NCBI RefSeq assembly: GCF_017352095.1
Contig: NZ_CP071463.1
Span: 310,001 to 374,000, forward strand
Direction of reading: 5' to 3'
Source of the DNA: Natrinema longum
GTDB lineage: Archaea; Halobacteriota; Halobacteria; Halobacteriales; Natrialbaceae
DNA length: 64,000 nucleotides
Shown here: positions 7,990-15,881 of the stretch, in pieces
Position numbering within the stretch: the stretch's first letter is position 1
Layout: each line of letters starts with the position of its first letter
Notes under the pieces: generated by a model
The model's input: only the letters and a program-made list of their open reading frames with translations
Database searches by the model: none
What the model was told of the DNA's origin: nothing
Position numbers and translations under genes: made by a program

Positions 7990-9413
7990 GCGCGATCACC
8001 GGCGTCGGTGCCTACGCGCCACGGTTCCGCATCAGTAGCGAGGCCTTCGAGGAGGCCTGGGGACAGTTCCACGCCGCTGGCGTCACCGAGAAGGCCGTCC
8101 CCTCGGCCGACGAGGACGCCCTGACGATGGGCTCCGAGGCTGCGGCGCGAGCCCTCGAGGCCGCGGCGACCGATCCCAGCGAAATCGACTGGCTGGCGTT
8201 TGCATCCTCGCGACCGCCGGAAGCCGAGGAGGACCCCACCGCCCGGCTGGGCGCGATGCTCGCCCTCTCCGAGTCGACGACCCGTCACGTCTTCACCGGC
8301 AGCACGCGAGCCGGAACGCGCGCGCTCTGGGCCGGCCTGGACGCGCTCGAGGCCGACGCGACCACTGCGCTCGTCGTCGCCGCCGACGCACCGAAGGGCG
8401 ATCCCGACGACGGCGTGGACCACGCCGCCGGAGCCGGTGGGGCCGCGTTCGTCCTCGAACGCGAGGGTCCGGCCGAGATCGTCGATCGAGCCGAGTACGC
8501 CGCGCCGTATCCCGGAACCCGGTTCCGCAACACCGACGAGGACGAGACGCAGGGCCTTGGCGTCACCCAGTACGACCGGCAGGCCTTTACCGAGACGATC
8601 GGCGGGGCCGTCGCCGGTCTTGAGGTCGAGCCCGAGCCCGACGCGGCCGCGATTCAGGCCCCCGACGGGAAGCTCCCCTACCGCGCTGCGGGCGCGGCCG
8701 GCGTCGGCACCGACGAGATTCGGGCCGCCGCGACGGTCCACGAACTGGGCGATCTGGGCGCTGCGAGCGTTCCGCTGTCGCTCGCGAGCGCGCTCGAGGA
8801 CGGCTACGACTCCGTCCTCGCGGTCTCCCACGGCAGCGGCGCGGGTGCCGATGCCATGGTCGTCGAAGCGGACGGGAACGTACCGGTGGAAACCGCACTC
8901 GAGGGCGCGGACCCGCTTTCCTACGCCGAGTACCTTCGCCAGCGCGGCGTCGTGACCACTGGGCCGCCCTCGGGCGGCGGCGCTTACGTCAGCGTTCCCT
9001 CCTGGCGGCGCTCGATTCCCCAGCGCTACCGGCTCGCGGCCGGTCGCTGTTCGGAGTGCGGTGCGCTCTCGTTCCCGCCGGAAGGGGCCTGTGACGACTG
9101 CGGGGCGCTCGCCGAGTACGACCCCGTCGAACTCGCGGGGGAGGGGACCATCGAAGCGGTCACGACCATCTCGCAGGGCGGCGCGCCGCCCGAGTTCGCC
9201 GAACAGCAGGCCAAATCGGGCGACTACGCGGCCGCGATCGTCGCGCTCGAAACGGACGGCGGCGACGAGACGGTCAGCGCCCCCGCGATGGGGACCGACG
9301 CGGACCCCGCCGATTTCTCGGTCGGCGACCGGATCGAAACGACGATCCGCCGGATCTACACGCAGGAAGGCGTCACCCGCTACGGGTTCAAGATTCGGCC
9401 CGCAGGCGAGTAG
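7986..9413 (+). CDS. Degenerate HMG-CoA synthase-like domain fused to zinc-ribbon/OB-fold DUF35
   Basis: The 475-residue protein has a thiolase-fold HMG-CoA synthase-like region (about 1-330), then a DUF35 module (about 340-475) with a rubredoxin-like zinc ribbon (CSECGALSFPPEGACDDCG) and an OB-fold tail. In true HMG-CoA synthases the nucleophile sits in an A-C-x-x-G-T motif; here the equivalent is GSTRAGT, with no Cys. The His motif (H-x-P-N/D) reads QAPDGK, and the conserved G-N motif reads LGDLGAAS. The enzyme site therefore appears lost. The fusion probably serves as the scaffold or CoA-binding partner of the overlapping thiolase, as free DUF35 proteins do in archaeal thiolase complexes. 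This role is inferred. Confidence 0.82.
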   Translation: MSAITGVGAYAPRFRISSEAFEEAWGQFHAAGVTEKAVPSADEDALTMGSEAAARALEAAATDPSEIDWLAFASSRPPEAEEDPTARLGAMLALSESTTRHVFTGSTRAGTRALWAGLDALEADATTALVVAADAPKGDPDDGVDHAAGAGGAAFVLEREGPAEIVDRAEYAAPYPGTRFRNTDEDETQGLGVTQYDRQAFTETIGGAVAGLEVEPEPDAAAIQAPDGKLPYRAAGAAGVGTDEIRAAATVHELGDLGAASVPLSLASALEDGYDSVLAVSHGSGAGADAMVVEADGNVPVETALEGADPLSYAEYLRQRGVVTTGPPSGGGAYVSVPSWRRSIPQRYRLAAGRCSECGALSFPPEGACDDCGALAEYDPVELAGEGTIEAVTTISQGGAPPEFAEQQAKSGDYAAAIVALETDGGDETVSAPAMGTDADPADFSVGDRIETTIRRIYTQEGVTRYGFKIRPAGE

Positions 9414-9525
9414 CGCACCTCGTGTCCCGTCGTCGAATCCGGGACGTCGACTGCCGACGGCGGCGTCGGACGTAACCCGATCCTAAGAGGCGGGGTTTCT
9501 CCTTCCCTCCGACAAAGAACAGCGC

Positions 9526-10782
9526 ATGGCAGAGGCAGTACTCGTCATCGGGTTGCTGGTTGCGGTGTTCGTCGGGTACAACATCGGCGGCTCTTCGACC
9601 GGCGTCGCCTTCGGACCGGCGGTCGGGAGCCGGATCGTCAGAAAGGTCACCGCCGCGGCGCTTTTCACCGTCTTCGCGTTCGTCGGCGCGTGGACCGTCG
9701 GGCGCAACGTCATCGAGACGATGAGCAGCGGGATCGTCGACGCGGCAGTCTTCTCGCCCGAAGCGAGCGTGGGCGTCCTCTTTTTCACCGGCCTCTCGCT
9801 CCTGGTGTCGAACGCCTACGGCGTCCCGGCGTCGACGTCGATGACCGCGGTCGGTGCCATCGTCGGGCTCGGGCTGGCGACGGGGACGCTCGACGCTGCC
9901 CTGATGTTCACGATCCTCTCTGCGTGGATCGTCGCCCCGTTGACCGCCGCTTCGGTGGGAGCCATCATCGGCCGGTATCTGTACCCCTACCTCGACGCCA
10001 AGTTCGCGTTCGGCCGCCTGCGAGACCCGTTGATCGCCGTCGATACTCGAGGGCGGATTCCCCGGCCCAGGATCAACCAAAACGCGGCGACCAGAGATGT
10101 CGGTGGCGCGACACTGGTGGTCGTGATCGCGTGCTACATGGGGTTCAGTGCCGGGGCGTCGAACGCCGCGAACGCGGTCGCGCCGCTGGTCGGGAGCGGG
10201 AGTATCGACCCCAGCCCGGCGATTCTCCTGGCGGTCGGGTCGATCAGCCTCGGCGGGTTCACGATCGCCCGACGGACGCTGGCGACGGTGGGCAACGACA
10301 TTACCGATCTCCCGATCCTGGCAGCGCTCATCGTTTCGACGGTGGGGGCGACGATCATCACCGTCCTCTCCTGGCTCGGAATTCCGGCCAGCCTCGCGGT
10401 GAGTACGACGTCCTGTATCATCGGCCTGGGCTGGGGGCGGGCGAGTCGCGCGCGCACGCTCGTGGAAATCGCGACGCCGGCTCCGACCGAGGAGTCGATC
10501 CCGGAGTTGACGACGGGGTCACTCGCGGCTTCACCGACCGACGCCGCCGACGACACGCCCGCGAGCCCGACGGTCGGCGACCTCTCCGAAGGGGACGCCC
10601 CCGACCCGGACGAACAGGTCTCGGACGGCGGCGTCCCGCCGATCGGCGAGGAACGACCGAGCGAACTGGCCGCCGAAAGCCTGTTCGACCCCGCAGCAAC
10701 GGCCCGGATCGTCGTCCTCTGGGTACTCACGCCGGTGCTGTCGCTCAGCGGTGCGTACATCCTGTTTTCGTTCATAACGTAG
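9526..10782 (+). CDS. pitA: PiT family inorganic phosphate transporter
   Basis: This 418-residue polytopic membrane protein carries two PiT repeats: GYNIGGSSTGVAFGPAVG at the N-terminus and GFSAGASNAANAVAPLVG at about residue 205-225, each followed by TTSxxxGxGxGR-type motifs (VSTTSCIIGLGWGR). About 9-10 helices are visible. An acidic, Pro/Thr-rich cytoplasmic loop of about 80 residues (roughly 315-395) precedes the last helix. PiT carriers import phosphate with a cation, Na+ being likely in haloarchaea. The gene stands alone. A phoU-type regulator and ppk1 lie 35-40 kb away in the same window. Confidence 0.9.
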   Translation: MAEAVLVIGLLVAVFVGYNIGGSSTGVAFGPAVGSRIVRKVTAAALFTVFAFVGAWTVGRNVIETMSSGIVDAAVFSPEASVGVLFFTGLSLLVSNAYGVPASTSMTAVGAIVGLGLATGTLDAALMFTILSAWIVAPLTAASVGAIIGRYLYPYLDAKFAFGRLRDPLIAVDTRGRIPRPRINQNAATRDVGGATLVVVIACYMGFSAGASNAANAVAPLVGSGSIDPSPAILLAVGSISLGGFTIARRTLATVGNDITDLPILAALIVSTVGATIITVLSWLGIPASLAVSTTSCIIGLGWGRASRARTLVEIATPAPTEESIPELTTGSLAASPTDAADDTPASPTVGDLSEGDAPDPDEQVSDGGVPPIGEERPSELAAESLFDPAATARIVVLWVLTPVLSLSGAYILFSFIT

Positions 10783-10834
10783 CTACCGGCGTCGTTCCGT
10801 CGGCTTCGTCGCCGAAAGCCGCACTCTCGAGCGC

Positions 10835-11833
10835 CTAGTTCCCCGTCAGCGCTTCGCTCGCCGGTGCGAACTCGATCGTCTGTCCGAGCCCCTGTTCGCT
10901 GGCGCGCTCGTAGAGCAGGTACGCCGCGGCGACCGTTTCGATGCCCGTCCCGCCGCTATCGAAGACGGTGATCTCGTCGTCGCTCGTCCGGCCGGGTTCC
11001 GTCCCGGCGACGACCTCGCCCAGTTCCGCGTGCACGTGGTCCTCGGTGATCGCCCCCTCCTCGAGGGCCTGCATGAACGAGCCGGCGTCGAACGTCGCCC
11101 GTTCGCGGAGGTCCGGGACGTAGGTCGCGTTCGCGATCGTGTTCGCGTCCAGTTCCCGCGCGTCCGGCGAGTACTGGCCCATCGCGGTGATGTGGGTCCC
11201 GGGCGCGATGTCGTCGCCGTCGACGACCGGCTCGTTGGCCTGCGTGGCCGTGATCACGACGTCCGCGTCGGCGACGGCGGCCGTACTCGAGTCGACCGCG
11301 TGGACGTCGGCCGCGAGGGCGTCGTCGAAGTCGGCAGCGAACGACTCGCGGTTCTCGGGGGTCGGCGAGTAGACCCGCACCTCGGTGAAGTCACGGACCG
11401 TGGCGGTGGCGTGGAGTTGGCCCCGCGCCTGTGCGCCGCTACCGATGATCGCGAGGGTGTCGGCGTCTTCGCGGGCGAGTTCGTCGACGCCGACGGCACC
11501 GGCGGCTCCGGTCTTGAACGGGTTCATGCTCGCGCCATCGAGGAGGGCGAGCGGGGCACCGCTCTCGGCGTCGAAGAGTGGGGTCATAAACCAGCCGTCG
11601 ACGGCACCGAAGCCCGCGCTGTACATGTAGCCGCCCATCGCGCCCGTCTCGGGAAGGATGGCAGCGTAGGCGGTGAACATGCCCTCGGGATCGCCACGCA
11701 GGAACTTCGATCGCGGCTTGGCCGGTGCCCCCTCGCCGCGCTGGCGATATCCCTCGCGGACGGCGTCGACGTACTCTGCCGGCGTTGCGAGGTCGGCAAC
11801 CTCCGCGCTGGTCAGAAACAGCGTGTCAGTCAT
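10835..11833 (-). CDS. Ornithine cyclodeaminase/mu-crystallin/alanine dehydrogenase family
   Basis: This is a 332-residue NAD(P)-binding enzyme. The N-terminal substrate domain has PAKPRSKFLRGDPEGMF and GGYMYSAGFGA, and the Rossmann fold starts at LAIIGSGAQARGQLHAT (about residue 125), followed by VRVYSPTPENRESFA for cofactor selection and ADVVITATQANEPVV. A C-terminal VFDSGGTGIETVAAAYLLYERA segment closes the dimer. Family members act on ornithine, alanine or related imino acids. Archaeal alanine dehydrogenases (Archaeoglobus type) belong here too, so the substrate is uncertain. The ATG at 11833 is preferred over an upstream in-frame codon. Confidence 0.88.
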   Translation of the reverse strand: MTDTLFLTSAEVADLATPAEYVDAVREGYRQRGEGAPAKPRSKFLRGDPEGMFTAYAAILPETGAMGGYMYSAGFGAVDGWFMTPLFDAESGAPLALLDGASMNPFKTGAAGAVGVDELAREDADTLAIIGSGAQARGQLHATATVRDFTEVRVYSPTPENRESFAADFDDALAADVHAVDSSTAAVADADVVITATQANEPVVDGDDIAPGTHITAMGQYSPDARELDANTIANATYVPDLRERATFDAGSFMQALEEGAITEDHVHAELGEVVAGTEPGRTSDDEITVFDSGGTGIETVAAAYLLYERASEQGLGQTIEFAPASEALTGN

Positions 11834-11911
11834 ATCAAACACCACGAATCGGAGACGGGAAAAGGAACCGAAACCGGGAATACTGGGAGAGGGCGACGGA
11901 GAGAGATCGGA

Positions 11912-12127
11912 TCAGTCGGCGTTGATCGGCGGCCGCGCCGACTGGGGTTCGTCGGCGGTGTTTGCTGGCGTATTGACGAACATTGCGTGCCCGATGATCC
12001 CCATCGCGACCAGCGAACCGAGCGGTACCGCCGCAGTCCACGAGATCCCGACGACGGTGAGAGCCGCGGTGATACCGAGCAGTGCGACTGGGATGAGGCC
12101 GAGAACAATGTCGTAATATCCAGTCAT
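11912..12127 (-). CDS. Small membrane protein with acidic tail
   Basis: This 71-residue protein has two closely spaced helices (about residues 5-25, IVLGLIPVALLGITAAL, and 29-50, TAAVPLGSLVAMGIIGHAMFV) and a soluble tail rich in Pro, Asn and Asp. CTTATATG lies about 28-35 nt upstream of the ATG on the minus strand, giving a clear promoter for a leaderless mRNA. It does not match a family whose function I know. Confidence 0.75.
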   Translation of the reverse strand: MTGYYDIVLGLIPVALLGITAALTVVGISWTAAVPLGSLVAMGIIGHAMFVNTPANTADEPQSARPPINAD

Positions 12128-12154
12128 AATCTATTCTATAGTAGGAGAAATTCC

Positions 12155-12162
12155 CATATAAG
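12155..12162 (-). promoter_or_regulatory. TATA box of the 71-residue membrane protein gene
   Basis: CTTATATG (minus strand) is centred about 31 nt before the ATG at 12127, the spacing expected for an archaeal leaderless transcript. Confidence 0.6.
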
Positions 12163-12421
12163 CGTTTCCCATAATTGGCTCGTGGTGGATGTGTCTCTAA
12201 TCGAAAATCCTTGTGTGGTATTCTCGTAACTTATGGCCCGGCTCGATCGATTTCGAATTATTGTGGCTCGTCGCCCGATCTGTGCGTCTCGTCCCTCAAC
12301 GTCCTCATCATCCGACGTTCGATACGGTGACGCGATCTACTCCCTTCCGCATAGAAATCCATCGCTCTCGAAGAGGGTCGATCCGGCTCACGTCCGTCGC
12401 CTCGAGACGGGCTCCCTCGAT

Positions 12422-12847
12422 TTAGTTCGTCACCGATCGGTACAGCATGTACGCGGCCCGCCACCCGAGCAGGACGATCAGTCCGAAGCCGGTGATCACG
12501 AGCGGGAACGGCCACGTCGCCCCCCCATCGAACAGCGCGGAGGCCCGAAGCATGAGTCCGACGTTCGCTGCTGCGATCCAACTCAGGGTCGTCAGTCGGA
12601 GGCGCTCTTTCCCCACGGGACGGTCGCGGGTGTAAATACCGGCGAGCGCTGCGATAGCGGCCCAGCCGATCACGAACGGTGCGACCGTCTCGAGTGACGC
12701 GATCGGTTCGGCGATCGGATTGACGCCGTGTTCGATGCGCCCGAGCAAGACCAGGCCGGCGATGAGGACGACGTCGACCACGGCGGTTGCGATCCGTTCG
12801 CGATCGGCCGTGGCGGTACGAGCCTCCGTCTGAACTGCCGTGTCCAT
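12422..12847 (-). CDS. DUF3054 domain-containing membrane protein
   Basis: The 141-residue protein has four predicted helices. The conserved DUF3054 features are visible: VDVVLIAGLVLLGRIEHG near residue 24, VAPFVIGWAAIAALAGIY near 60, a short RDRPVGKERLRLTTLSW loop, and WPFPLVITGFGLIVLLGWR at the end. The family occurs in Actinobacteria and haloarchaea, and its function is unknown. It is divergent from the J-domain gene, with two palindromes in the 358-nt gap. Confidence 0.85.
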   Translation of the reverse strand: MDTAVQTEARTATADRERIATAVVDVVLIAGLVLLGRIEHGVNPIAEPIASLETVAPFVIGWAAIAALAGIYTRDRPVGKERLRLTTLSWIAAANVGLMLRASALFDGGATWPFPLVITGFGLIVLLGWRAAYMLYRSVTN

Positions 12848-12941
12848 ACGTGGCTCTCAGTTCTGCGATCCCATTGATTCCCCGGTTTCGATCGTGGGTC
12901 GGCGGCTGCTACTCGCCTGCCGTCACGACCTGTGAGGAGGG

Positions 12942-12963
12942 ACTCGACGGCTAGCCGCCGAGT
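12942..12963. other. Near-perfect 22-bp palindrome upstream of the J-domain gene
   Basis: ACTCG-A-CGGCTAGCCG-C-CGAGT is symmetric apart from one A/C pair. It sits about 245 nt before the J-domain gene and 95 nt before DUF3054. It could be a protein-binding site or the base of a hairpin; the sequence does not say which. Confidence 0.55.
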
Positions 12964-12984
12964 ACCGTCCAACGGACAACGCGT

Positions 12985-13006
12985 CGTGCGAGGAGTGCCT
13001 CGCACG
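12985..13006. other. Perfect 9-bp stem-loop next to the 22-bp palindrome
   Basis: CGTGCGAGG and CCTCGCACG enclose the loop AGTG. It begins 21 nt after the first palindrome. No T-run follows on either strand, so a simple terminator is less likely than a regulatory or recombination remnant. Confidence 0.55.
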
Positions 13007-13173
13007 GTCGCACGGACGAGGGGTGGTCACTTCGTTATCGGCTCCGTTCAGAATCGGTGGTCACACGACCCCGTTCGACCCCCTCCAGTAAGACGATCCT
13101 ACGGCAGCCGTCGTTCGGAGCGGGGGTCGATCGGGCGGGACGTCGGCACCGACCGAGACTGTCAGCAACAGAA

Positions 13174-13182
13174 CTAATATAC
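13174..13182 (+). promoter_or_regulatory. TATA box of the J-domain gene
   Basis: CTAATATAC lies 24-32 nt before the ATG at 13206, giving a leaderless mRNA. The spacing supports 13203/13206 as the true start. Confidence 0.6.
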
Positions 13183-13205
13183 GGCCGGCCCGAACCGCTC
13201 GAGTG

Positions 13206-13904
13206 ATGGCTGTGGTCGGCAACCGCCGGGCCGATTGTGAGGGCTGTGGCCGAACGGTTTCCCGCGAGGAATCGACGACGGTGACGATGCCGAACGGCGA
13301 CGAAGTCGTCTGTTGCCCTGACTGTGAACCCCACGCGAGAGCGGCCGTTCGGACGGGGACCGCGTTCGACCAGCGACGGGCCACTTGCGACGGCTGTACC
13401 GGCAGGTACCTCGCGGCCGAACTCGAGGACGTGATCCTCGACGATGGGACCGCGCTGACCTGCTGTCCGTCGTGTCTCGCCCAGGCACCGGATCCCGATG
13501 GTGACGACGACAGGAGCGATCCGGACGGTGGTGGCCCAATCGGCTCGCGGACGGCCTCCCACACGTCCACCAGCGATCCCGACACGGATCACGATCGCTG
13601 TCGGCAGTGCCACGAGCGGGTCGTCGAGGAACGCTTCCGCGTCACGACGATCGACGGACGGACCGAACGGCTCTGTTCCGACTGCACGGCCGATGCCGAG
13701 GAGCGAGGGATCGTCGCCGACGTGGCCATGCGAAGAACGAGAGCCCGCGAGGTGCTCGGTGTGGACGCCGACGCGAGCGATGAGGCGATCCGCGAGGCGT
13801 TTCACCGACAGGTCAAACGCGCCCATCCGGACCGCCAAAGCGGCAGCCAGTCCGCGTTCACGCTCGTTACCGATGCCTACGAACGGCTCCGTGAAGAGGA
13901 CTAA
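13206..13904 (+). CDS. Multi-zinc-ribbon protein with C-terminal J domain
   Basis: This 232-residue protein differs from classical DnaJ: it has three Cys pairs-of-pairs first (CEGC..CCPDC at 11-42, CDGC..CCPSC at about 61-90, CRQC..CSDC at about 134-165) and a J domain at the end (about 177-232) with AREVLGVDADASDEAIREAF and the essential HPD motif (KRAHPDRQ). A J domain stimulates an Hsp70 ATPase, so this is probably a specialised co-chaperone whose zinc ribbons recruit a client or nucleic acid. GTG 13203 directly before the ATG is an alternative start. The 3' end overlaps the convergent TIR gene by 4 nt. Confidence 0.85.
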   Translation: MAVVGNRRADCEGCGRTVSREESTTVTMPNGDEVVCCPDCEPHARAAVRTGTAFDQRRATCDGCTGRYLAAELEDVILDDGTALTCCPSCLAQAPDPDGDDDRSDPDGGGPIGSRTASHTSTSDPDTDHDRCRQCHERVVEERFRVTTIDGRTERLCSDCTADAEERGIVADVAMRRTRAREVLGVDADASDEAIREAFHRQVKRAHPDRQSGSQSAFTLVTDAYERLREED

Positions 13905-14515
13905 GGGGAGGCTCCGTCGTCGCGGCTCACGAACCCGATCGTGGCGGGATTGAAGAAATAGGTCGATCCACAGTCCTCACACGACGTCGTCAGGAGTTTC
14001 CCGTGTTTGTGGAGTTTCCAGAGTTTCGTCTGTCCCTGCTCGAGTTCGAGCGTGACCGGGTGGCCACAGTCGGGAATCGTACACGGGAACCTGATATACC
14101 AGTTGGGAACGGACAGCGCCCCCAGCGGCGCGAGTTCGCTTCGCAGTCGACAGAGCAGATTGAAGATCGTAAACGAGAGGTTGTTTCGATCGATCGTGAT
14201 GCCTTCGACGTCACTGACGAATCCGCGACGACTGACGGACTCGTCGTACACCGGGAGGACGGGAATTCCCTTGGCCACCGCATACCCCATCTCCTGGTTG
14301 ATCCACCGGTTCTCGGCCGCGTCCGCGGTCAACACCGCGACGACGATATTGCTGTTGGCGAGTCGCCCCTCGAGTCGCTTTCGGGACCGTCCGGATTCGA
14401 CCTCCTCGAGCGCGATGTGCACGCCGAAGGGGAAGTTCTTGACCGTCGAGAACAGGTCCTGGACGAGCTCGAGATCGCCGGGGGCGTGGGAAACGTACAG
14501 CTGTTCTCCGGTCAT
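13901..14515 (-). CDS. TIR-domain protein with C-terminal zinc-binding domain
   Basis: The 204-residue protein begins with a TIR fold (about 1-120): EQLYVSHAPGDLELVQDLF is strand A and helix A, FGVHIALEEVESGRSRKRLE follows, then NSNIVVAVLTADAAENRWINQEMGYAVAKG, where the W-x-x-x-E pattern is that of TIR NADases, and IPVLPVYDE. A second domain (about 130-204) has CTIPDCGH and SCEDCG, likely one Zn site. Small stand-alone TIR proteins cleave NAD+ or make cyclic-ADP-ribose signals in some antiphage systems, but others are structural. No effector of the Thoeris or SIR2 type lies next to it. It ends tail-to-tail with the J-domain gene. Confidence 0.83.
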   Translation of the reverse strand: MTGEQLYVSHAPGDLELVQDLFSTVKNFPFGVHIALEEVESGRSRKRLEGRLANSNIVVAVLTADAAENRWINQEMGYAVAKGIPVLPVYDESVSRRGFVSDVEGITIDRNNLSFTIFNLLCRLRSELAPLGALSVPNWYIRFPCTIPDCGHPVTLELEQGQTKLWKLHKHGKLLTTSCEDCGSTYFFNPATIGFVSRDDGASP

Positions 14516-14588
14516 CTCATCGCCTACGGTACACAGACGTGTGCGTCGTCATTAATCTATCTCTCGATCGTCTGTAACGCCCGGCCAG

Positions 14589-15026
14589 TTATTCTCGGTA
14601 ATTCTTGATGGTAGACAGTACGCGCTGGGAGAACTCGAGTTCGGAAAGTTCCTCGCCGAGTCCGTCGAACCACTCGCGTTCGACGTACCACCAGCCACGA
14701 ACGTCCCCATCGGTCGTCAGTGACGTTACTTCGAGGCGTCCCGGTGTCCACTCCCGTTCGTCGCCGATCGTCAGAAGGGTCCGCAGGACGGCACCGACCT
14801 CGTCGTCCGTGACAGCGGCTGCCTCGGAGACGACTTCGTACTCGAGTTCGATCCCGACACCGTCTTCGCCGGGTGGCTCGGTCCCGTCCATCCACGCCAC
14901 CGACGTCACGTAGATGCCGTGGCTCATCAGTCGGTTCTCCAGCGTGACGGCCACGGGTCGCTCCCCCGCGGACGCGTCGTCCCCGCGCTCGCCGTCCCCC
15001 TCGGCACCGGACCCGTCGTCGGTCAT
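14589..15026 (-). CDS. Conserved haloarchaeal hypothetical protein
   Basis: This 145-residue acidic protein has a disordered first 25 residues (Gly/Glu/Asp-rich), then a compact domain. ENRLMSHGIYVTSVAWMDG looks like a strand-helix start, IELEYEVVSEAAAVTDDEVGAVLRTLL has an alternating beta pattern followed by a helix, and the C-terminal part contains the aromatic cluster GWWYVEREWFDGL. No Cys pairs, membrane segments or catalytic motif are visible. The ATG at 15026 was chosen because the frame upstream is antisense noise to tpiA. Function unknown. Confidence 0.72.
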   Translation of the reverse strand: MTDDGSGAEGDGERGDDASAGERPVAVTLENRLMSHGIYVTSVAWMDGTEPPGEDGVGIELEYEVVSEAAAVTDDEVGAVLRTLLTIGDEREWTPGRLEVTSLTTDGDVRGWWYVEREWFDGLGEELSELEFSQRVLSTIKNYRE

Positions 15027-15138
15027 ACGTCTCCGTTCGGCGGGTATCCAGAAAAGTCGGTCGGCACCCGTCCCGCTCGCTGGGCCTCCGGAGCGGCCCA
15101 TCCGTTCAAGGGTGTCGCTTCGACGGCGAGGATCGCGC

Positions 15139-15783
15139 TCAAAGCGGCTCGACGAGGTCCTCGAGCGCTGCTTTCGGATCGTCGGCTTTCGCGACGCCGC
15201 TGGCGAGCAAGACGCCTTCGGCCCCGAGATCGCCCGCGGCGACGACGTCGTCGCCCGTACTGATACCCGCCCCGCAGAGAACGGAGACGTCGGCGTCGAC
15301 GGTGGCGGCCGCGTCGACCGCGTCTTCGACGACGTCGGGATCGGCCTGGCTGACCGGCGTCCCGGTGCCGATGAGTGCCGGCGGCTCGACGGCGACCGAA
15401 TCGGGGCCCAGCGCCGCGGCCGCGCCGATCTGGGCCGGATTGTTCGCACAGACGACCGTCTCGAGGTCGGCCCGCTGGGCCGCCCGAACGGCACCGTCGA
15501 TGTCGGCCAGTTTCAGCCGGCGCTCGGAGTGATTGATCAGTGTGCCGACCGCGCCGGCGTCGGCGACGCTTTCGGCGAGCGTGTGGCCGGTGTTGCTCCC
15601 GTGTTCGATCGAGTCGACGTGTTGAGCCCACGTCTCCGCGCCGGTCTCGGCGACTCGCTCTAGCTGAGCCGCCTGCGGCGCGACGGCCAGCCGGGCGTCG
15701 GTTGTTTCGTCGACGTCGCGAACGGCTTCCGCGACTGCGATCGGATCGCATGGATACGTCTTCAGGTTGACGAGGACGAACAT
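15139..15783 (-). CDS. tpiA: Triosephosphate isomerase, archaeal type
   Basis: The 214-residue enzyme interconverts glyceraldehyde-3-phosphate and dihydroxyacetone phosphate in the cytoplasm. Visible features are the catalytic Lys in NLKTY near residue 8, the His in LINHSERR near 93, the catalytic Glu in [14 protein letters not shown] near 135-145, and the phosphate loop in LCGAGIST. Bacterial enzymes have about 250 residues; the shorter length is normal for archaea. I used the ATG at 15783, which precedes [10 protein letters not shown] directly. Repeat copy B lies between its promoter side and the end of the MBF1 gene. Confidence 0.95.
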   Translation of the reverse strand: MFVLVNLKTYPCDPIAVAEAVRDVDETTDARLAVAPQAAQLERVAETGAETWAQHVDSIEHGSNTGHTLAESVADAGAVGTLINHSERRLKLADIDGAVRAAQRADLETVVCANNPAQIGAAAALGPDSVAVEPPALIGTGTPVSQADPDVVEDAVDAAATVDADVSVLCGAGISTGDDVVAAGDLGAEGVLLASGVAKADDPKAALEDLVEPL

Positions 15784-15881
15784 AGGGCCAACCGCACCCG
15801 CCCGAAAGAAATAGTTTGCGAGTCGGCGACGCGTAAGACAGCGTGGGCAACGTGCCACACGGACTGACAGCGGCCCGTCTC

